Source of the DNA: Algorimicrobium algoritergicola
GTDB lineage: Bacteria; Bacteroidota; Bacteroidia; Flavobacteriales; Flavobacteriaceae
NCBI RefSeq assembly: GCF_008086165.1
Contig: NZ_VSKL01000001.1
Span: forward strand, 806,001-870,000
Reading direction: 5' to 3'
DNA: 64,000 bases
Shown here piece by piece: positions 33,540 through 42,538 of this stretch (its first letter is position 1; every line of letters starts with the position of its first letter). A model generated the notes under the pieces. It ran no database searches and had not been told where the DNA came from. It saw only the letters and a program-made list of their open reading frames with translations. Made by a program: the position numbers and the translations under genes.

Positions 33540-34184
33540 TTAAAATTTAAATTTATAATAAACACTTAATTGAAAAACGGAATTCAGCTTATTATTGCCG
33601 TTATAATAAGATTCATTTGAATTCGTGTATTCTTGATTATAATAACTATCAGTATAGAAATGGTCTCTTACATCTACAAACCCCTGTTTGTAGCGAGCTT
33701 CCACACCTAAGCCCATTGGAAATTCATAACCAATACCTGCAAAAAAAGCAATATCTACTGGAATAATATCACCATTGGTGTTATCAGACACATTAATTTC
33801 TAAACTTGGTCCGACTAAAAAATGTAAACCAACATCTGGAATAAAAAAGAATTTATTTGAGATGGCTGCACCTATATAATGAATACTAACATTTTTTCCA
33901 GGAACTCGGTATGGTTGTCCAGCATAAATAATGTTTCTAGAAGTAAAATCATCTTGATTAAACCCTTGATTGGAATAGGATGCTTCTACTTGTAATTCGT
34001 AAATCTTTGGAAAATGGATGTTTAAAAACATAGCACCCTGAAAACCTACTTTTGTTGTAGAATATTCAATGTTAGTAACGGTTGCGGCATTAAGTCCAGC
34101 TTTAAAACCAGGACGAACTTTTACTTGTGAAAAGGCTATAAAACTAATAACTATGAATGTGATAGTAAGTAGATTTTTTTTCAT
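33540..34184 (-). CDS. Outer-membrane beta-barrel protein (PorT-like), one of two paralogues
   Basis: The 214-residue protein has a signal peptide and an eight-strand-like barrel: alternating aromatic strands, the opener VRPGFKAGLNAATVTN, GIGYEFPMGLGVEARYKQG near the C-terminus and a final strand ending in YYKFKF. Bacteroidota barrels of this type (Pfam outer-membrane beta-barrel 2) are common. It lies directly downstream of its paralogue at 34196. Its presence in a pigment operon may reflect insertion of the pigment into the outer membrane, but nothing proves a link. Confidence 0.85.
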   Translation of the reverse strand: MKKNLLTITFIVISFIAFSQVKVRPGFKAGLNAATVTNIEYSTTKVGFQGAMFLNIHFPKIYELQVEASYSNQGFNQDDFTSRNIIYAGQPYRVPGKNVSIHYIGAAISNKFFFIPDVGLHFLVGPSLEINVSDNTNGDIIPVDIAFFAGIGYEFPMGLGVEARYKQGFVDVRDHFYTDSYYNQEYTNSNESYYNGNNKLNSVFQLSVYYKFKF

Positions 34185-34195
34185 GTTCGTTATTT

Positions 34196-34750
34196 TTAGT
34201 TGTTAAAGAACTTATAAGAAACACCAATTTGTATAACTGAATTTGTTCTTTTTTCAGGATTATTGGTATTCACAACATCAATAACACCTTTTTTGTATCT
34301 AGCTTCTACACCTAATCCAAAAGGGAAATCATATCCAATTCCTCCAGAAACACTGATATCTGATTCATAGGCTACGCTAGCGCCATAAGCACCACTGTAA
34401 CTAGATGAATTACCACCTAATTCTACATCAAAACCAGGGGCTATAACCGCGTAAATTGGTAATCTATCTTTCAAAACATAAAACTTATTGGCAATTCTAA
34501 TAGAAACATAGTCTAATTCGTAATCCTTCCCACCTTGTTGATTGTAGGTTATTTCAGGTTGCATAGCATAAACACCACCCAATTTTAATTCTCCAAAAAT
34601 ACCAGCATAAAAAGCTGTTCTTGAATCTAAATTAGTATTGGAAACGGAAGCCAAGTTTACACCAGCTCTAATACCAGGTTTGAATGTAACTTGAGAAAAT
34701 GTAGATAAACTAATTGTAAGGAAGGCAAAAGCAAGTAATAGTTTTTTCAT
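34196..34750 (-). CDS. Outer-membrane beta-barrel protein (PorT-like), one of two paralogues
   Basis: The 184-residue paralogue of the 33540 product. Shared landmarks are the opener FKPGIRAGVNLASVSN, the middle strands MQPEITYNQQGG, the GGIGYDFPFGLGVEARYKKG hairpin and a terminal SYKFF strand. The signal peptide is clear. Its start overlaps the stop of the upstream lipoprotein gene by 4 bases, so the two are translationally linked. A tandem duplication is the simplest origin of the pair. Confidence 0.86.
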   Translation of the reverse strand: MKKLLLAFAFLTISLSTFSQVTFKPGIRAGVNLASVSNTNLDSRTAFYAGIFGELKLGGVYAMQPEITYNQQGGKDYELDYVSIRIANKFYVLKDRLPIYAVIAPGFDVELGGNSSSYSGAYGASVAYESDISVSGGIGYDFPFGLGVEARYKKGVIDVVNTNNPEKRTNSVIQIGVSYKFFNN

Positions 34751-35355
34751 TGGTTAATTGATTTGAGGTTAATTTCTAGTTTAATATTATGGTGTTTAAT
34801 AGTAATTTGGTTTGCAATATTATTACTTATATCTGTAAACAAAAAGTGAACTTTCTCTTTTCGATAGCCCGTTCGTATTATTTGATCTAAGTTCTCGGAA
34901 ACGAAATAGAAGTGTTTTTTACCCAAAATAGCTGTTTGATAAATTTGAATCGTATCTTTTATAAAACTTTTAGAAACCAAATTTTGCTCTTGAACCAAAG
35001 CTTTAAAGTCGGTTTTTAAAAGATTTATTAGCAGTTTTTTGTTGAGTTCATCCAGAATATAATTGACCTTGAAATCGGTTTCGGTTATGGAGAAGTCGAA
35101 TAATTTCGCACCCATTTCTGTTGTAAAAACGATTCGATGATTGCTGTCTTCAATCTTTTTAATAATTAATAAACCACCAAAACTATTGTCGTAAACCTGA
35201 ATACTGGCCTTGTAAACATAGTCTTGATTGGCATCAGAGAAATATGGATTGGTTATAAATTGCTTCTTTACTTCCTGTTCTGTTAATTGGTTCTTCTTGG
35301 AATAAGATCCGCAGCTTACAATTAAAAAACAACAACTAATTATTAAATAACGCAT
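34747..35355 (-). CDS. Lipoprotein of unknown function next to LolA
   Basis: The 202-residue protein has a signal peptide and lipobox with Cys15 (LIVSC). The mature part is predicted beta-rich with regular hydrophobic alternation (FLFTDISNNIANQITIKHHNIKLEI). The gene overlaps the lolA-like gene by 20 bases. LolA partner proteins at this position (a second lipid-binding fold, as LolA/LolB share) would fit, but sequence gives no proof of a LolB-like role. Confidence 0.75.
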   Translation of the reverse strand: MRYLIISCCFLIVSCGSYSKKNQLTEQEVKKQFITNPYFSDANQDYVYKASIQVYDNSFGGLLIIKKIEDSNHRIVFTTEMGAKLFDFSITETDFKVNYILDELNKKLLINLLKTDFKALVQEQNLVSKSFIKDTIQIYQTAILGKKHFYFVSENLDQIIRTGYRKEKVHFLFTDISNNIANQITIKHHNIKLEINLKSINQ

Positions 35356-35953
35356 CGGAAACCGGATTGTTTAATACTTTATTATTGAAAACAATTTTGG
35401 TGTAATCGCCAGATGGTTCAACCATTTTCACAATTTCAACATCGCCTTGTTCATTAAATGTTAACTGAAATACTTCAATAAATGAAGCCGATTTTTTGTC
35501 CTTTGGTTTAAAATAAACGAGGCTATTATTTCCAGATTTGAAGTATTCTATATGGAATTCTTCCGCATCAAACATATCACCTTTAATGCTTTTTATAATG
35601 AGACTATTCAGCTGTTTAAAAAGCTTGCTCGAACTCATGTCAATATCACTCTTTTTACCTTCATCATTAATATAAAGCTTGTCACCTTTAAAAATTACAG
35701 AATAAACAAAAGGTTCGGTATAGGACCATTTTACCAAGTTTGGCGCTTTAAAATGCAGATTGCCATTAGTAACAATATCATTAGATAAAAAATCCATGTG
35801 TTTGTACTGTGTAAACGCACTTGTAATAGTTTTCGTGGTTTTGGCTTGCTGTTTAACCAAGCTTTTTAAAGCATCTGCTTCTGCTGAATTCATGGGTTTT
35901 TGTGCCTGTAAATTCAGAACAAAAAAGAAACAAAGTATAGAAACATTACGCAT
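35336..35953 (-). CDS. LolA-like periplasmic lipid/lipoprotein carrier
   Basis: The product starts at the ATG at 35953 (MRNVSILCFFFVL), overlapping the deacetylase gene by 8 bases; a longer frame from 35980 adds nine residues before the signal peptide. The 205-residue protein has the LolA layout: early helix then antiparallel strands, with F-Q-KHMDFLSN-like strand, NLVKWSYTEPFVYSVIFKGDKLYI and a late GDYTKIVFNN. Aryl polyene and flexirubin clusters often carry their own LolA, thought to carry the lipid-like pigment across the periplasm. Confidence 0.87.
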   Translation of the reverse strand: MRNVSILCFFFVLNLQAQKPMNSAEADALKSLVKQQAKTTKTITSAFTQYKHMDFLSNDIVTNGNLHFKAPNLVKWSYTEPFVYSVIFKGDKLYINDEGKKSDIDMSSSKLFKQLNSLIIKSIKGDMFDAEEFHIEYFKSGNNSLVYFKPKDKKSASFIEVFQLTFNEQGDVEIVKMVEPSGDYTKIVFNNKVLNNPVSDALFNN

Positions 35954-36722
35954 AAGCTTGAGTATTGAATAAGGTATCAATCGTTACGGATTGAAAATTA
36001 TTATCACGTAAAAATAACAATAACTGTTCCAAAACCCTAACAGATTTCTCGCTGGTGTCGTGTAATAGAATTACATCGCCAGATTTAAGGTTTTTTGTTG
36101 TACGTTTTAGAATCTGTTCTTCAGTTAAATTAGTCGTATCCAACGAGCGTTTGTTCCAACCAATAGTGGTTAAATTCAAATTTTGAACTGCACGACGAAT
36201 TCGTGGATTGGTTACCCCAAAAGCCGGACGGTATAAGTTTGAGTTTAAACCGCTGTATTGCTTAATAATACTCTTCGTTTTTTCTAATTCTGCTTGTACC
36301 TTCTTCGTTTTAAAAAAGCCAAAAGTATTGGCATGTGAATAGGTATGATTCCCAATGGTATGACCTTCCGCTATAATTTGCTTAAAAAGGTCAGGGTGGT
36401 TTTCAATATGCTTTCCAATACAGAAAAATGTGGCTTTAGCTTGGTACGTGTTTAGAAGCGCTAAAACTTGAGGCGTAAATACAGGGTTTGGCCCATCATC
36501 AAAGGTGATGGCTATGTGGTTTTTAGGTGCGTTTTTATGCGCATTTAGAATTTTAATATGGTAGTTCCAACCAACCAATCCGGAACCCAAAGCTGTAAGT
36601 ATAAACCATGTAAAAAAGAGTAAAACAAACCACCAGATACTTATGGGTTTTATTAGAAAAATAACTAATAAACCTATAAAAATAACACTAGTTGTTATAG
36701 TTACTGATCTAAAATTTAGCAT
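35946..36722 (-). CDS. Polysaccharide deacetylase family protein (NodB domain), membrane anchored
   Basis: The 258-residue protein has two N-terminal membrane helices (about residues 9-26 and 29-50) and a NodB-type domain. Metal-site motifs are present: ITFDDGPNPVFTP (motif 1), HTIGNHTYSH (motif 2) and late HDT (VILLHDTSEK). Active residues appear intact. In the cluster it overlaps both neighbours (8 and 7 bases). Its substrate in pigment formation is unknown; it might remove an acyl group from an intermediate or act on the wall. Confidence 0.9.
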   Translation of the reverse strand: MLNFRSVTITTSVIFIGLLVIFLIKPISIWWFVLLFFTWFILTALGSGLVGWNYHIKILNAHKNAPKNHIAITFDDGPNPVFTPQVLALLNTYQAKATFFCIGKHIENHPDLFKQIIAEGHTIGNHTYSHANTFGFFKTKKVQAELEKTKSIIKQYSGLNSNLYRPAFGVTNPRIRRAVQNLNLTTIGWNKRSLDTTNLTEEQILKRTTKNLKSGDVILLHDTSEKSVRVLEQLLLFLRDNNFQSVTIDTLFNTQAYA

Positions 36723-37780
36723 TGACGAAGTAATGTGAAACTATGATTTTCTCCACGATACTGGTTGTATAAAAGTATGGTTTTATATTGAGAAGGTGTA
36801 ATAGCATTCACCTGAAAGGCTTCAGGAACTATTTGTGTTTTTAAAATATGAGCTCCTAAAAGTAACCCAAACGCCGAAGCTGTATTAAATTCCCCTATCC
36901 AAGGTTTGTATGCTAATTGCGGAGTATTTTGAAAGTCACCTAGCGTTAATGCTTCGTAGTAAGAATCAAAATCAACATCACCATTATTACCCAAAACAAG
37001 GGCATCAATTTCTGATGGGTTTAGGTTGTTTGCTTGTAAAAATTCGCGTGCCTTTTCGGCTGCGGAATGCAATGGCAAGGTATTAAAGGTAAGTAAATCT
37101 TTAACGATGGCTAAAGAAGAATCTTGCTTTTTATTCGAAACCACAAAAAAGTTAGCACCTTCACTATAAATGGCACCTTTAGTTTTGGAGTCTAATATTT
37201 TTGAACTTTCAACAGGTGCTTCTTTTATATGTTTGATGAGTTTGTTAAGTGATACCGTATAATCGCCAATTTCATCAACACCACCAATTAAAATATGTTT
37301 AGCTTCATCTAATTCTAGCTGTAGTTTGGCATCCAATAGAGCAGACTCAAAGGAATTGCTACCATGCACATAGGTGAAATTATAGCCTTTACATTGAATT
37401 TCCAAAGCAATTTGTCCACCAACCGTATTATGTGTTGATTGAATAAAAGGTGTTGGTGTTAAGTACTGTTCGTTATCATCAATTATGGCACTTAAAAACT
37501 TTTCAGAGTCGCGTAAACAGCCCATTCCTGTTCCTGTAATAATGGCATCAACGTTATCTAGACTTGCTTTTTGTAAAGCTAATTTGGATGCTATAATACT
37601 CATTTTAATCCCTTTTGCCATGCGTCTAGCAGCGGCAGGCGGAATAAACTCTTTGTAATTCGGATTTATAGCAGGAAAAGTTGTGTCATTATAAGAAATG
37701 ATTTCTTTTAGAAAATCAGCTTCATCTGTCGTATTTTGAGCAGAAACGGAACCAAAACTATTTATGTACACGTTTTTCAT
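36716..37780 (-). CDS. Chain-length-factor-like ketosynthase homologue without active-site Cys
   Basis: The start ATG at 37780 (MKNVYINSFGS) shares one base with the stop of the active ketosynthase gene upstream; a longer frame to 37813 is unlikely. The 354-residue protein has the KAS II fold, but the nucleophile position reads HGSNSFESA (Ser141 where active enzymes have Cys), and the HGTAT histidine motif is missing (LGNNGDVDFD). This is the pattern of a chain-length factor. The pairing with the 37780 ketosynthase resembles the KS-CLF heterodimers of aryl polyene and type II polyketide systems. Confidence 0.85.
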   Translation of the reverse strand: MKNVYINSFGSVSAQNTTDEADFLKEIISYNDTTFPAINPNYKEFIPPAAARRMAKGIKMSIIASKLALQKASLDNVDAIITGTGMGCLRDSEKFLSAIIDDNEQYLTPTPFIQSTHNTVGGQIALEIQCKGYNFTYVHGSNSFESALLDAKLQLELDEAKHILIGGVDEIGDYTVSLNKLIKHIKEAPVESSKILDSKTKGAIYSEGANFFVVSNKKQDSSLAIVKDLLTFNTLPLHSAAEKAREFLQANNLNPSEIDALVLGNNGDVDFDSYYEALTLGDFQNTPQLAYKPWIGEFNTASAFGLLLGAHILKTQIVPEAFQVNAITPSQYKTILLYNQYRGENHSFTLLRQC

Positions 37781-38982
37781 TAGGCTTCTTTTGAAAATAT
37801 TACAGTTGAACAATTTCCTCCAAATCCAAACGAGTTAGACATAACCGTTTTAAGTGGTTTTTCTTTTAATGATAATTCAGGAGTTATTGAAAATTCCTGC
37901 ATTTGCGTTTTAAAGTTCAAATTCGGAAAAATAATATTATTCTGAAGTGCCAAAATGGAATACACCGCTTCAATAGCACCAGCAGCAGCTAATGTATGTC
38001 CTGTATAGGCTTTTGTAGAACTGAATTCGGGCGTTTTATCACCGAAAACACGAATAATAGCACGGCCTTCAGATAAATCGTTATTACCAGTTGCTGTTCC
38101 GTGTGCATTAATATAATCAATATCCTCTGGCTTATAATTGGCAACTTCTAACGCTTTTTCCATAGCTAAAGTAGCACCATCACCATTTTCAGAAGATGCC
38201 GTTTGATGATAGGCATCATTGGCATTTCCATATCCTTTTACATAAGCCAAAACCGTTTTGTTTTCGGCCGCTACAACAGCATCTGATTCTAACACCAAAT
38301 AAGCAGCAGCTTCACCTAAATTTAAGCCTTTACGGTTATCATCAAAAGGTGTGTTGTAGGTATCAGATAAAATCATGAGTGTTTTAAAACCGTTGATTGT
38401 AAATTTAGACATACAGTCTGAACCACCAACAACCACACGATCCAGTTTGCCAGCTTTTATTAAGCGTGCACCGAGCATAATGGCATTGGCAGCCGATGAA
38501 CAAGCTGTACTGATTGTGGTTACCAAGCTTTCTTCAATACCCAATTGCTCGGCTATTTTTTGGGTAGAGTCGCCAGCATTATGACCAGCAATATATTTTT
38601 GTTTGCTTTTATCCTCTAAATACTGATAGTAGTATTTTTCAGTCATATCCATACCACCAACACTGGTAGCTGATATTAAACCAGTTTTATAAGCAGTCAT
38701 GTCTGATATACCAGCATGTTTTACAGCTTCTTTGGCAGCAATAGCTCCTAAAAATGCGGTTCTGGAATAATTGTTTTCGGGTGGTAAATTTAAAAGGGAT
38801 TCGAACTCTTGGTTGGTATAAGCAACTTCACCAACCATAATATCATTTTTATGAATGGTATCAATTTTAGAAACACGAGAAATGCCTTTCTTTTCAGTAA
38901 TAAGCGCGTTATAATTTTCTGCAACATTGTTTCCAATGGCAGAAATTATTCCCATGCCTGTAATTGCAATACCTTGACTCAT
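37780..38982 (-). CDS. Beta-ketoacyl-ACP synthase (KAS II type), probable partner of the chain-length factor
   Basis: The 400-residue condensing enzyme has the full Cys-His-His triad: Cys161 in STACSSAANA, His294 in NAHGTATGNND and His329 in KAYTGHTLAAAG. It should elongate the ACP-bound aryl polyene chain. It overlaps the 36716 gene by 1 base and lies 26 bases after the ACP gene, so ACP, KS and CLF are made in sequence from one transcript. Confidence 0.94.
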   Translation of the reverse strand: MSQGIAITGMGIISAIGNNVAENYNALITEKKGISRVSKIDTIHKNDIMVGEVAYTNQEFESLLNLPPENNYSRTAFLGAIAAKEAVKHAGISDMTAYKTGLISATSVGGMDMTEKYYYQYLEDKSKQKYIAGHNAGDSTQKIAEQLGIEESLVTTISTACSSAANAIMLGARLIKAGKLDRVVVGGSDCMSKFTINGFKTLMILSDTYNTPFDDNRKGLNLGEAAAYLVLESDAVVAAENKTVLAYVKGYGNANDAYHQTASSENGDGATLAMEKALEVANYKPEDIDYINAHGTATGNNDLSEGRAIIRVFGDKTPEFSSTKAYTGHTLAAAGAIEAVYSILALQNNIIFPNLNFKTQMQEFSITPELSLKEKPLKTVMSNSFGFGGNCSTVIFSKEA

Positions 38983-39008
38983 ATAATTTTTAGCTTATGA
39001 CTAAAATG

Positions 39009-39266
39009 TTATTTTGAACGGTTTTCCGTAATGTAAGCCGCCATGGTGTTTACCGATTCAAAAATATGACGACCTTCTTTTGGGTCTGTTAATTTAATAC
39101 CATAGTTTTTGTCTAACATGACAATTAATTCTAATGCATCAATAGAATCTAAACCGAGTCCATCTCCGAAAAGCATATCGTCATCTCCAATATCTGCAAT
39201 AGTCATATCTTCAAGATTTAACTGCTCAATAATGTTTTCTTTTAATTCTAGTTTTAGTGCCTCCAT
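39009..39266 (-). CDS. Acyl carrier protein of the pigment cluster
   Basis: The 85-residue acidic protein has the carrier motif GLDSIDALELIV, with Ser41 as the phosphopantetheine site. Length is normal. It lies between the truncated ketosynthase-like gene and the active KAS II gene, which points to the polyene-elongating ACP. A second ACP is encoded at 49796. No dedicated phosphopantetheinyl transferase is in the window. Confidence 0.93.
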   Translation of the reverse strand: MEALKLELKENIIEQLNLEDMTIADIGDDDMLFGDGLGLDSIDALELIVMLDKNYGIKLTDPKEGRHIFESVNTMAAYITENRSK

Positions 39267-39267
39267 A

Positions 39268-39885
39268 TTATGTATTGTATAAGGTTATTATCTGTTCTTT
39301 AGTATGTGCTATTTTTCCATTTTTTGCTACCAAATACAAAAATGCTTCGTAGTGGTTTTCATCAAAATTCACCCAACCGCAAAGCACTTGATCGGCTTTT
39401 TTCATATCCAATAAACTATTGGAGTAACTGGCTAGATGTTCAGCGTTTATGCTGTCAAAGATAAAAAAACTATTTTCAGAAAACAGCTTATATTTAATAC
39501 TTATCTCACCAATACAAATGTTTGGTAATGTGTAAACAAATACGGCTGGACTTGGAAAATAATTACTAGTATTTTGAATGGCTTCCTGATGCATACGATC
39601 GGTATCCAAACTGGCTGCTTTATTGGAAAAAACGACAGCTATATTGTGTTCTTTTTCAGAATCTAAATTTTCGTTTTTAAGAAGGATATCAGCCGCTAAA
39701 AAAGCCAATTTACTTAAATTATCCATCTTAAAAAACTTGGGATATTTGGTGTCTAAAGCTTTGTAAGCATTTTTTATAAAATCGGGAAACAATTCTGAAT
39801 TATCATGAAATACCTCATGCCCATTAAGTGAAACCTTTTGGTTCTTAATATGGCAATAGGATGTTATGTGATAATTAGTTGTCAT
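39268..39885 (-). CDS. Half-size ketosynthase N-terminal-like protein
   Basis: A 205-residue protein that follows only the first half of a KAS fold: MDNLSKLAFLAADILL, then VVFSNKAASLDTD, SPAVFVYTLPNICIGEISI, then a block equal to the nucleophile region but without Cys (FFIFDSINAEHLAS) and ending at a CGWV strand (in KS: AGG). The entire C-terminal half with both His motifs is absent. The next gene is a methyltransferase, so this is not a frameshifted full-length gene. Such short homologues also occur in aryl polyene clusters. Its role is structural or unknown. Confidence 0.78.
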   Translation of the reverse strand: MTTNYHITSYCHIKNQKVSLNGHEVFHDNSELFPDFIKNAYKALDTKYPKFFKMDNLSKLAFLAADILLKNENLDSEKEHNIAVVFSNKAASLDTDRMHQEAIQNTSNYFPSPAVFVYTLPNICIGEISIKYKLFSENSFFIFDSINAEHLASYSNSLLDMKKADQVLCGWVNFDENHYEAFLYLVAKNGKIAHTKEQIITLYNT

Positions 39886-39888
39886 AAA

Positions 39889-40950
39889 TTATTTTTTCTT
39901 ACAAGCAAAAATAGTGTGATATTCTCCAACGGCGCGATCTTCAATTAATTTTAAGCCAGCTTGGTCTATCAATTTCATTAACACGGTTGACGGGTACATT
40001 TTACTGTTTCCATTGGCCATAACGGTAAAGTAGAGTGATGTAGCTTCTAAAATAAATTTAGCATTATCAAAACGCTGTCTGTCTGTAAACGTTTCCATAA
40101 TAAGAACTTCACCATCGTCATTTACAGCTGCTACGCATGCTTTTAATATTACGAGAATTTCATCTTCTGAAAAGCAATCTAAAAACTGACTCATCCAAAT
40201 GGCATCAGCGCCAACTGGTAATTGCGGGTTTTCGGATAACCAATCTATTTCATGATGTGTTACACGATCTTTAAATCCTGCTAATTCTACGTTTTTTAAT
40301 GCAATTTGTAATTGACCTGGTAAATCAATCATTTTAATAGAAACGGAATCCGAATACTTACTTCCACTAATGGCAAATTTTCCTGTATTTGCACCAACAT
40401 CGTAAATCGTTTTTGGGTTATTTCTGAAAACAAATTCTAATGCTTCCTGAAATACTTCGTCAGAATAATGATGATCAAATTCAAACCAAGCCTTTTGAAT
40501 ATCAGGTCTTAAAACAGAAAGCCCTTGATAAATTGTTTCCCAATCACCTAATTCCTTTAATCCTGCTGGTTTCCCCGTTTCTATGGCTTCGGTTAAATGA
40601 AATAACCCTTTATAACACACATCTTGCGTAAAATTGATATTGACATCAACCGTTCTGTCATAAGCTAAAAAGTATCCTGTTGTGGTTAATTCAAAATGAT
40701 TATGTTCATCCTTATTAACAATATTATAGCTTTCTGCAATTTCAAGAAGAACGCCAATACCATAATTGCTTATTTTTAGTTCTTTAGCAATATTTTCTAA
40801 AGAAATACCACCTTTTTTGCGATGTTGGAAAATAAGATCAAAGATTCCAAGTTTTCTTAAAGCTACAACGGCTTGAAATACAAATGGTGCAAATGCAATT
40901 TTTTCGGCTTCTTGAACAGCATCAATGGCTCTGATAGACTTTTTGGTCAT
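39889..40950 (-). CDS. SAM-dependent methyltransferase with winged-helix dimerisation domain
   Basis: The 353-residue enzyme has an N-terminal winged-helix segment (about residues 20-85; ISLENIAKELKISNYGIGVLLEIAE) like plant-type O-methyltransferases and a C-terminal class I fold with KTIYDVGANTGKFAISG (SAM loop) and WMSQFLDCFSEDE. Flexirubins carry methyl groups on the aryl ring, so it is a candidate for that ring methylation; O- or C-methylation cannot be distinguished from sequence. It is 3 bases from each neighbour. Confidence 0.88.
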   Translation of the reverse strand: MTKKSIRAIDAVQEAEKIAFAPFVFQAVVALRKLGIFDLIFQHRKKGGISLENIAKELKISNYGIGVLLEIAESYNIVNKDEHNHFELTTTGYFLAYDRTVDVNINFTQDVCYKGLFHLTEAIETGKPAGLKELGDWETIYQGLSVLRPDIQKAWFEFDHHYSDEVFQEALEFVFRNNPKTIYDVGANTGKFAISGSKYSDSVSIKMIDLPGQLQIALKNVELAGFKDRVTHHEIDWLSENPQLPVGADAIWMSQFLDCFSEDEILVILKACVAAVNDDGEVLIMETFTDRQRFDNAKFILEATSLYFTVMANGNSKMYPSTVLMKLIDQAGLKLIEDRAVGEYHTIFACKKK

Positions 40951-40953
40951 AGT

Positions 40954-42105
40954 TTATTTAGTTGTTTTTTTAAAAATAACAGCCGTATTACAACCACCAA
41001 AACCAGATGCAGTTTTGAGAAACGTGTGTAATTTGTTGACTGTTTGCGTGCTTTTTATAATATTTAAGGATTGTGATACGCCTAAAGAATCAAACCCTTT
41101 AGAGGCATATAAAATATTGTTCTTAAGGCTGTGCATCCCAACAATAGTTTCCAGAAGACCTGAAGCACCAAGGGTATGACCAAAATAGCCTTTTAAACTA
41201 TTTACTGGAACGTGTTGTAAATTGGATCTATTGAACGCTATAGCCTCCATTTCGTCATTGAATTGTGTGGCAGTTCCGTGAGCCGAAATATAATCGATTT
41301 CAGACGGTTTTAATCCAGATTGTAATAAGGCCGATTCTATACTTCGGTGTAAACCTTCACCAGTTCGTGATGGTCCAGAAATATGATTGGCATCGTTACA
41401 TGAACTTTCCCCTAAAATTTCAACAGCTTCTTCTACTAAATTTGTATCATCTTTTGTTACTAAAACAGCTGCTGAAACCTCTCCGATATTGATTCCTGTT
41501 CTATTAGCGTCGTAAGGTTTACAAGGTTCACTACTTAAAGCTTGAAACGAGTTGAAACCTGATAAAATAAATTGACTTACCACATCACCACTTACAATAA
41601 AAACGTGATCGTAGGTATTTTGTAATATATAGCGTTTGGCAATAGCAACGGCTAAAATACCTGATACGCAAGCATTGGACACAACAATGGCATCATTTTT
41701 AAAGTGGAAAAAATTGCGAATTGTGCTTCCTAATGTATGTAAATATGCGCGTTCGGGAGGAAATGGATTGTTTGAATCCAAGGCATCAATATTACCTTTT
41801 GTGGTAGAAATGATGAGACCTACACGATCAGTTAACTCAATTTTAGAATCAGCAATAACCGCATGTAATGATGTAAGCATCATTTTTTCTAATCTGGTAA
41901 AGTCTGATTTTGGGCCCAGTTTTTGAAATTCAGTTTCCAAAACTTCAGAATCTATTAATGCGGAATAAAAAGGATTTGGTAAAATTGCCGGATCATGAAT
42001 ACGTTGTAAACCCGATGTTTCGTTGTGAATATTTTCCACAACCGTTTTGCTAGTAAAACCTAAAGCAGAAATAATAGTATTATATGAAACATACACTTTA
42101 GCCAT
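40954..42105 (-). CDS. Beta-ketoacyl-ACP synthase (KAS II type)
   Basis: The 383-residue enzyme has Cys146 (VVSNACVSGILAV), His276 (SAHGTATQFND) and His310 (KGYFGHTLGASG), so it should be active. It is more divergent than the 37780 enzyme. It may act in initial condensation with the aryl starter or in an early elongation step. Its start overlaps the thioesterase-like gene by 8 bases. Confidence 0.9.
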   Translation of the reverse strand: MAKVYVSYNTIISALGFTSKTVVENIHNETSGLQRIHDPAILPNPFYSALIDSEVLETEFQKLGPKSDFTRLEKMMLTSLHAVIADSKIELTDRVGLIISTTKGNIDALDSNNPFPPERAYLHTLGSTIRNFFHFKNDAIVVSNACVSGILAVAIAKRYILQNTYDHVFIVSGDVVSQFILSGFNSFQALSSEPCKPYDANRTGINIGEVSAAVLVTKDDTNLVEEAVEILGESSCNDANHISGPSRTGEGLHRSIESALLQSGLKPSEIDYISAHGTATQFNDEMEAIAFNRSNLQHVPVNSLKGYFGHTLGASGLLETIVGMHSLKNNILYASKGFDSLGVSQSLNIIKSTQTVNKLHTFLKTASGFGGCNTAVIFKKTTK

Positions 42106-42538
42106 CCAATAATCCTACTTGTTGCTTCCATGCTGTAAAAAACGGCGGAATGTTTAATGATAAGTCGCCTTCACCAATTTTATCGACAAAAACTTGTGTG
42201 GTTTCACCTGTACAAACCAACTGATTGTGCTGATTGTATATTTCATAACGAAATACCATTTTGGCAGCTGGACTGTCTATGTAAATTGTTTTAACAGTTG
42301 CTATATCGCCATAACGTAACGGTAATTTATGATCTGTACTTGATTTGACAATTGGTGTGGCAAAGCCATATTCTTTCTGGTCTAAATATGAAATACCATG
42401 GGCGCGCCCAAAAGCTTCCCGACCATCCTCAAAATATTGAATATAATTACCATGCCATACAATCCCTAACGGATCGGTTTCAACAAAACGTACTCGAACC
42501 TCACTGGTATGAACAATTTCTTTTTGTTTAGACGGCAT
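42098..42538 (-). CDS. Hotdog thioesterase (YbgC/4-hydroxybenzoyl-CoA thioesterase-like)
   Basis: The 146-residue protein starts at ATG 42538 (MPSKQKEIVHTS), overlapping the permease gene by 11 bases; ATG at 42550 would add four residues. It has the family motif VRFVETDPLGIVWHGNYIQYFEDGREAF-type segment, including the Asp in ETDPLG and the conserved HGNY. It may release the polyene acid from ACP or edit stalled chains. A similar thioesterase occurs in aryl polyene clusters. Confidence 0.87.
   Translation of the reverse strand: MPSKQKEIVHTSEVRVRFVETDPLGIVWHGNYIQYFEDGREAFGRAHGISYLDQKEYGFATPIVKSSTDHKLPLRYGDIATVKTIYIDSPAAKMVFRYEIYNQHNQLVCTGETTQVFVDKIGEGDLSLNIPPFFTAWKQQVGLLDG

Noticed and set aside
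39268-39885. Frameshifted full-length ketosynthase
   Set aside because: No C-terminal ketosynthase half follows in any frame; the next gene is a complete methyltransferase 3 bases away.
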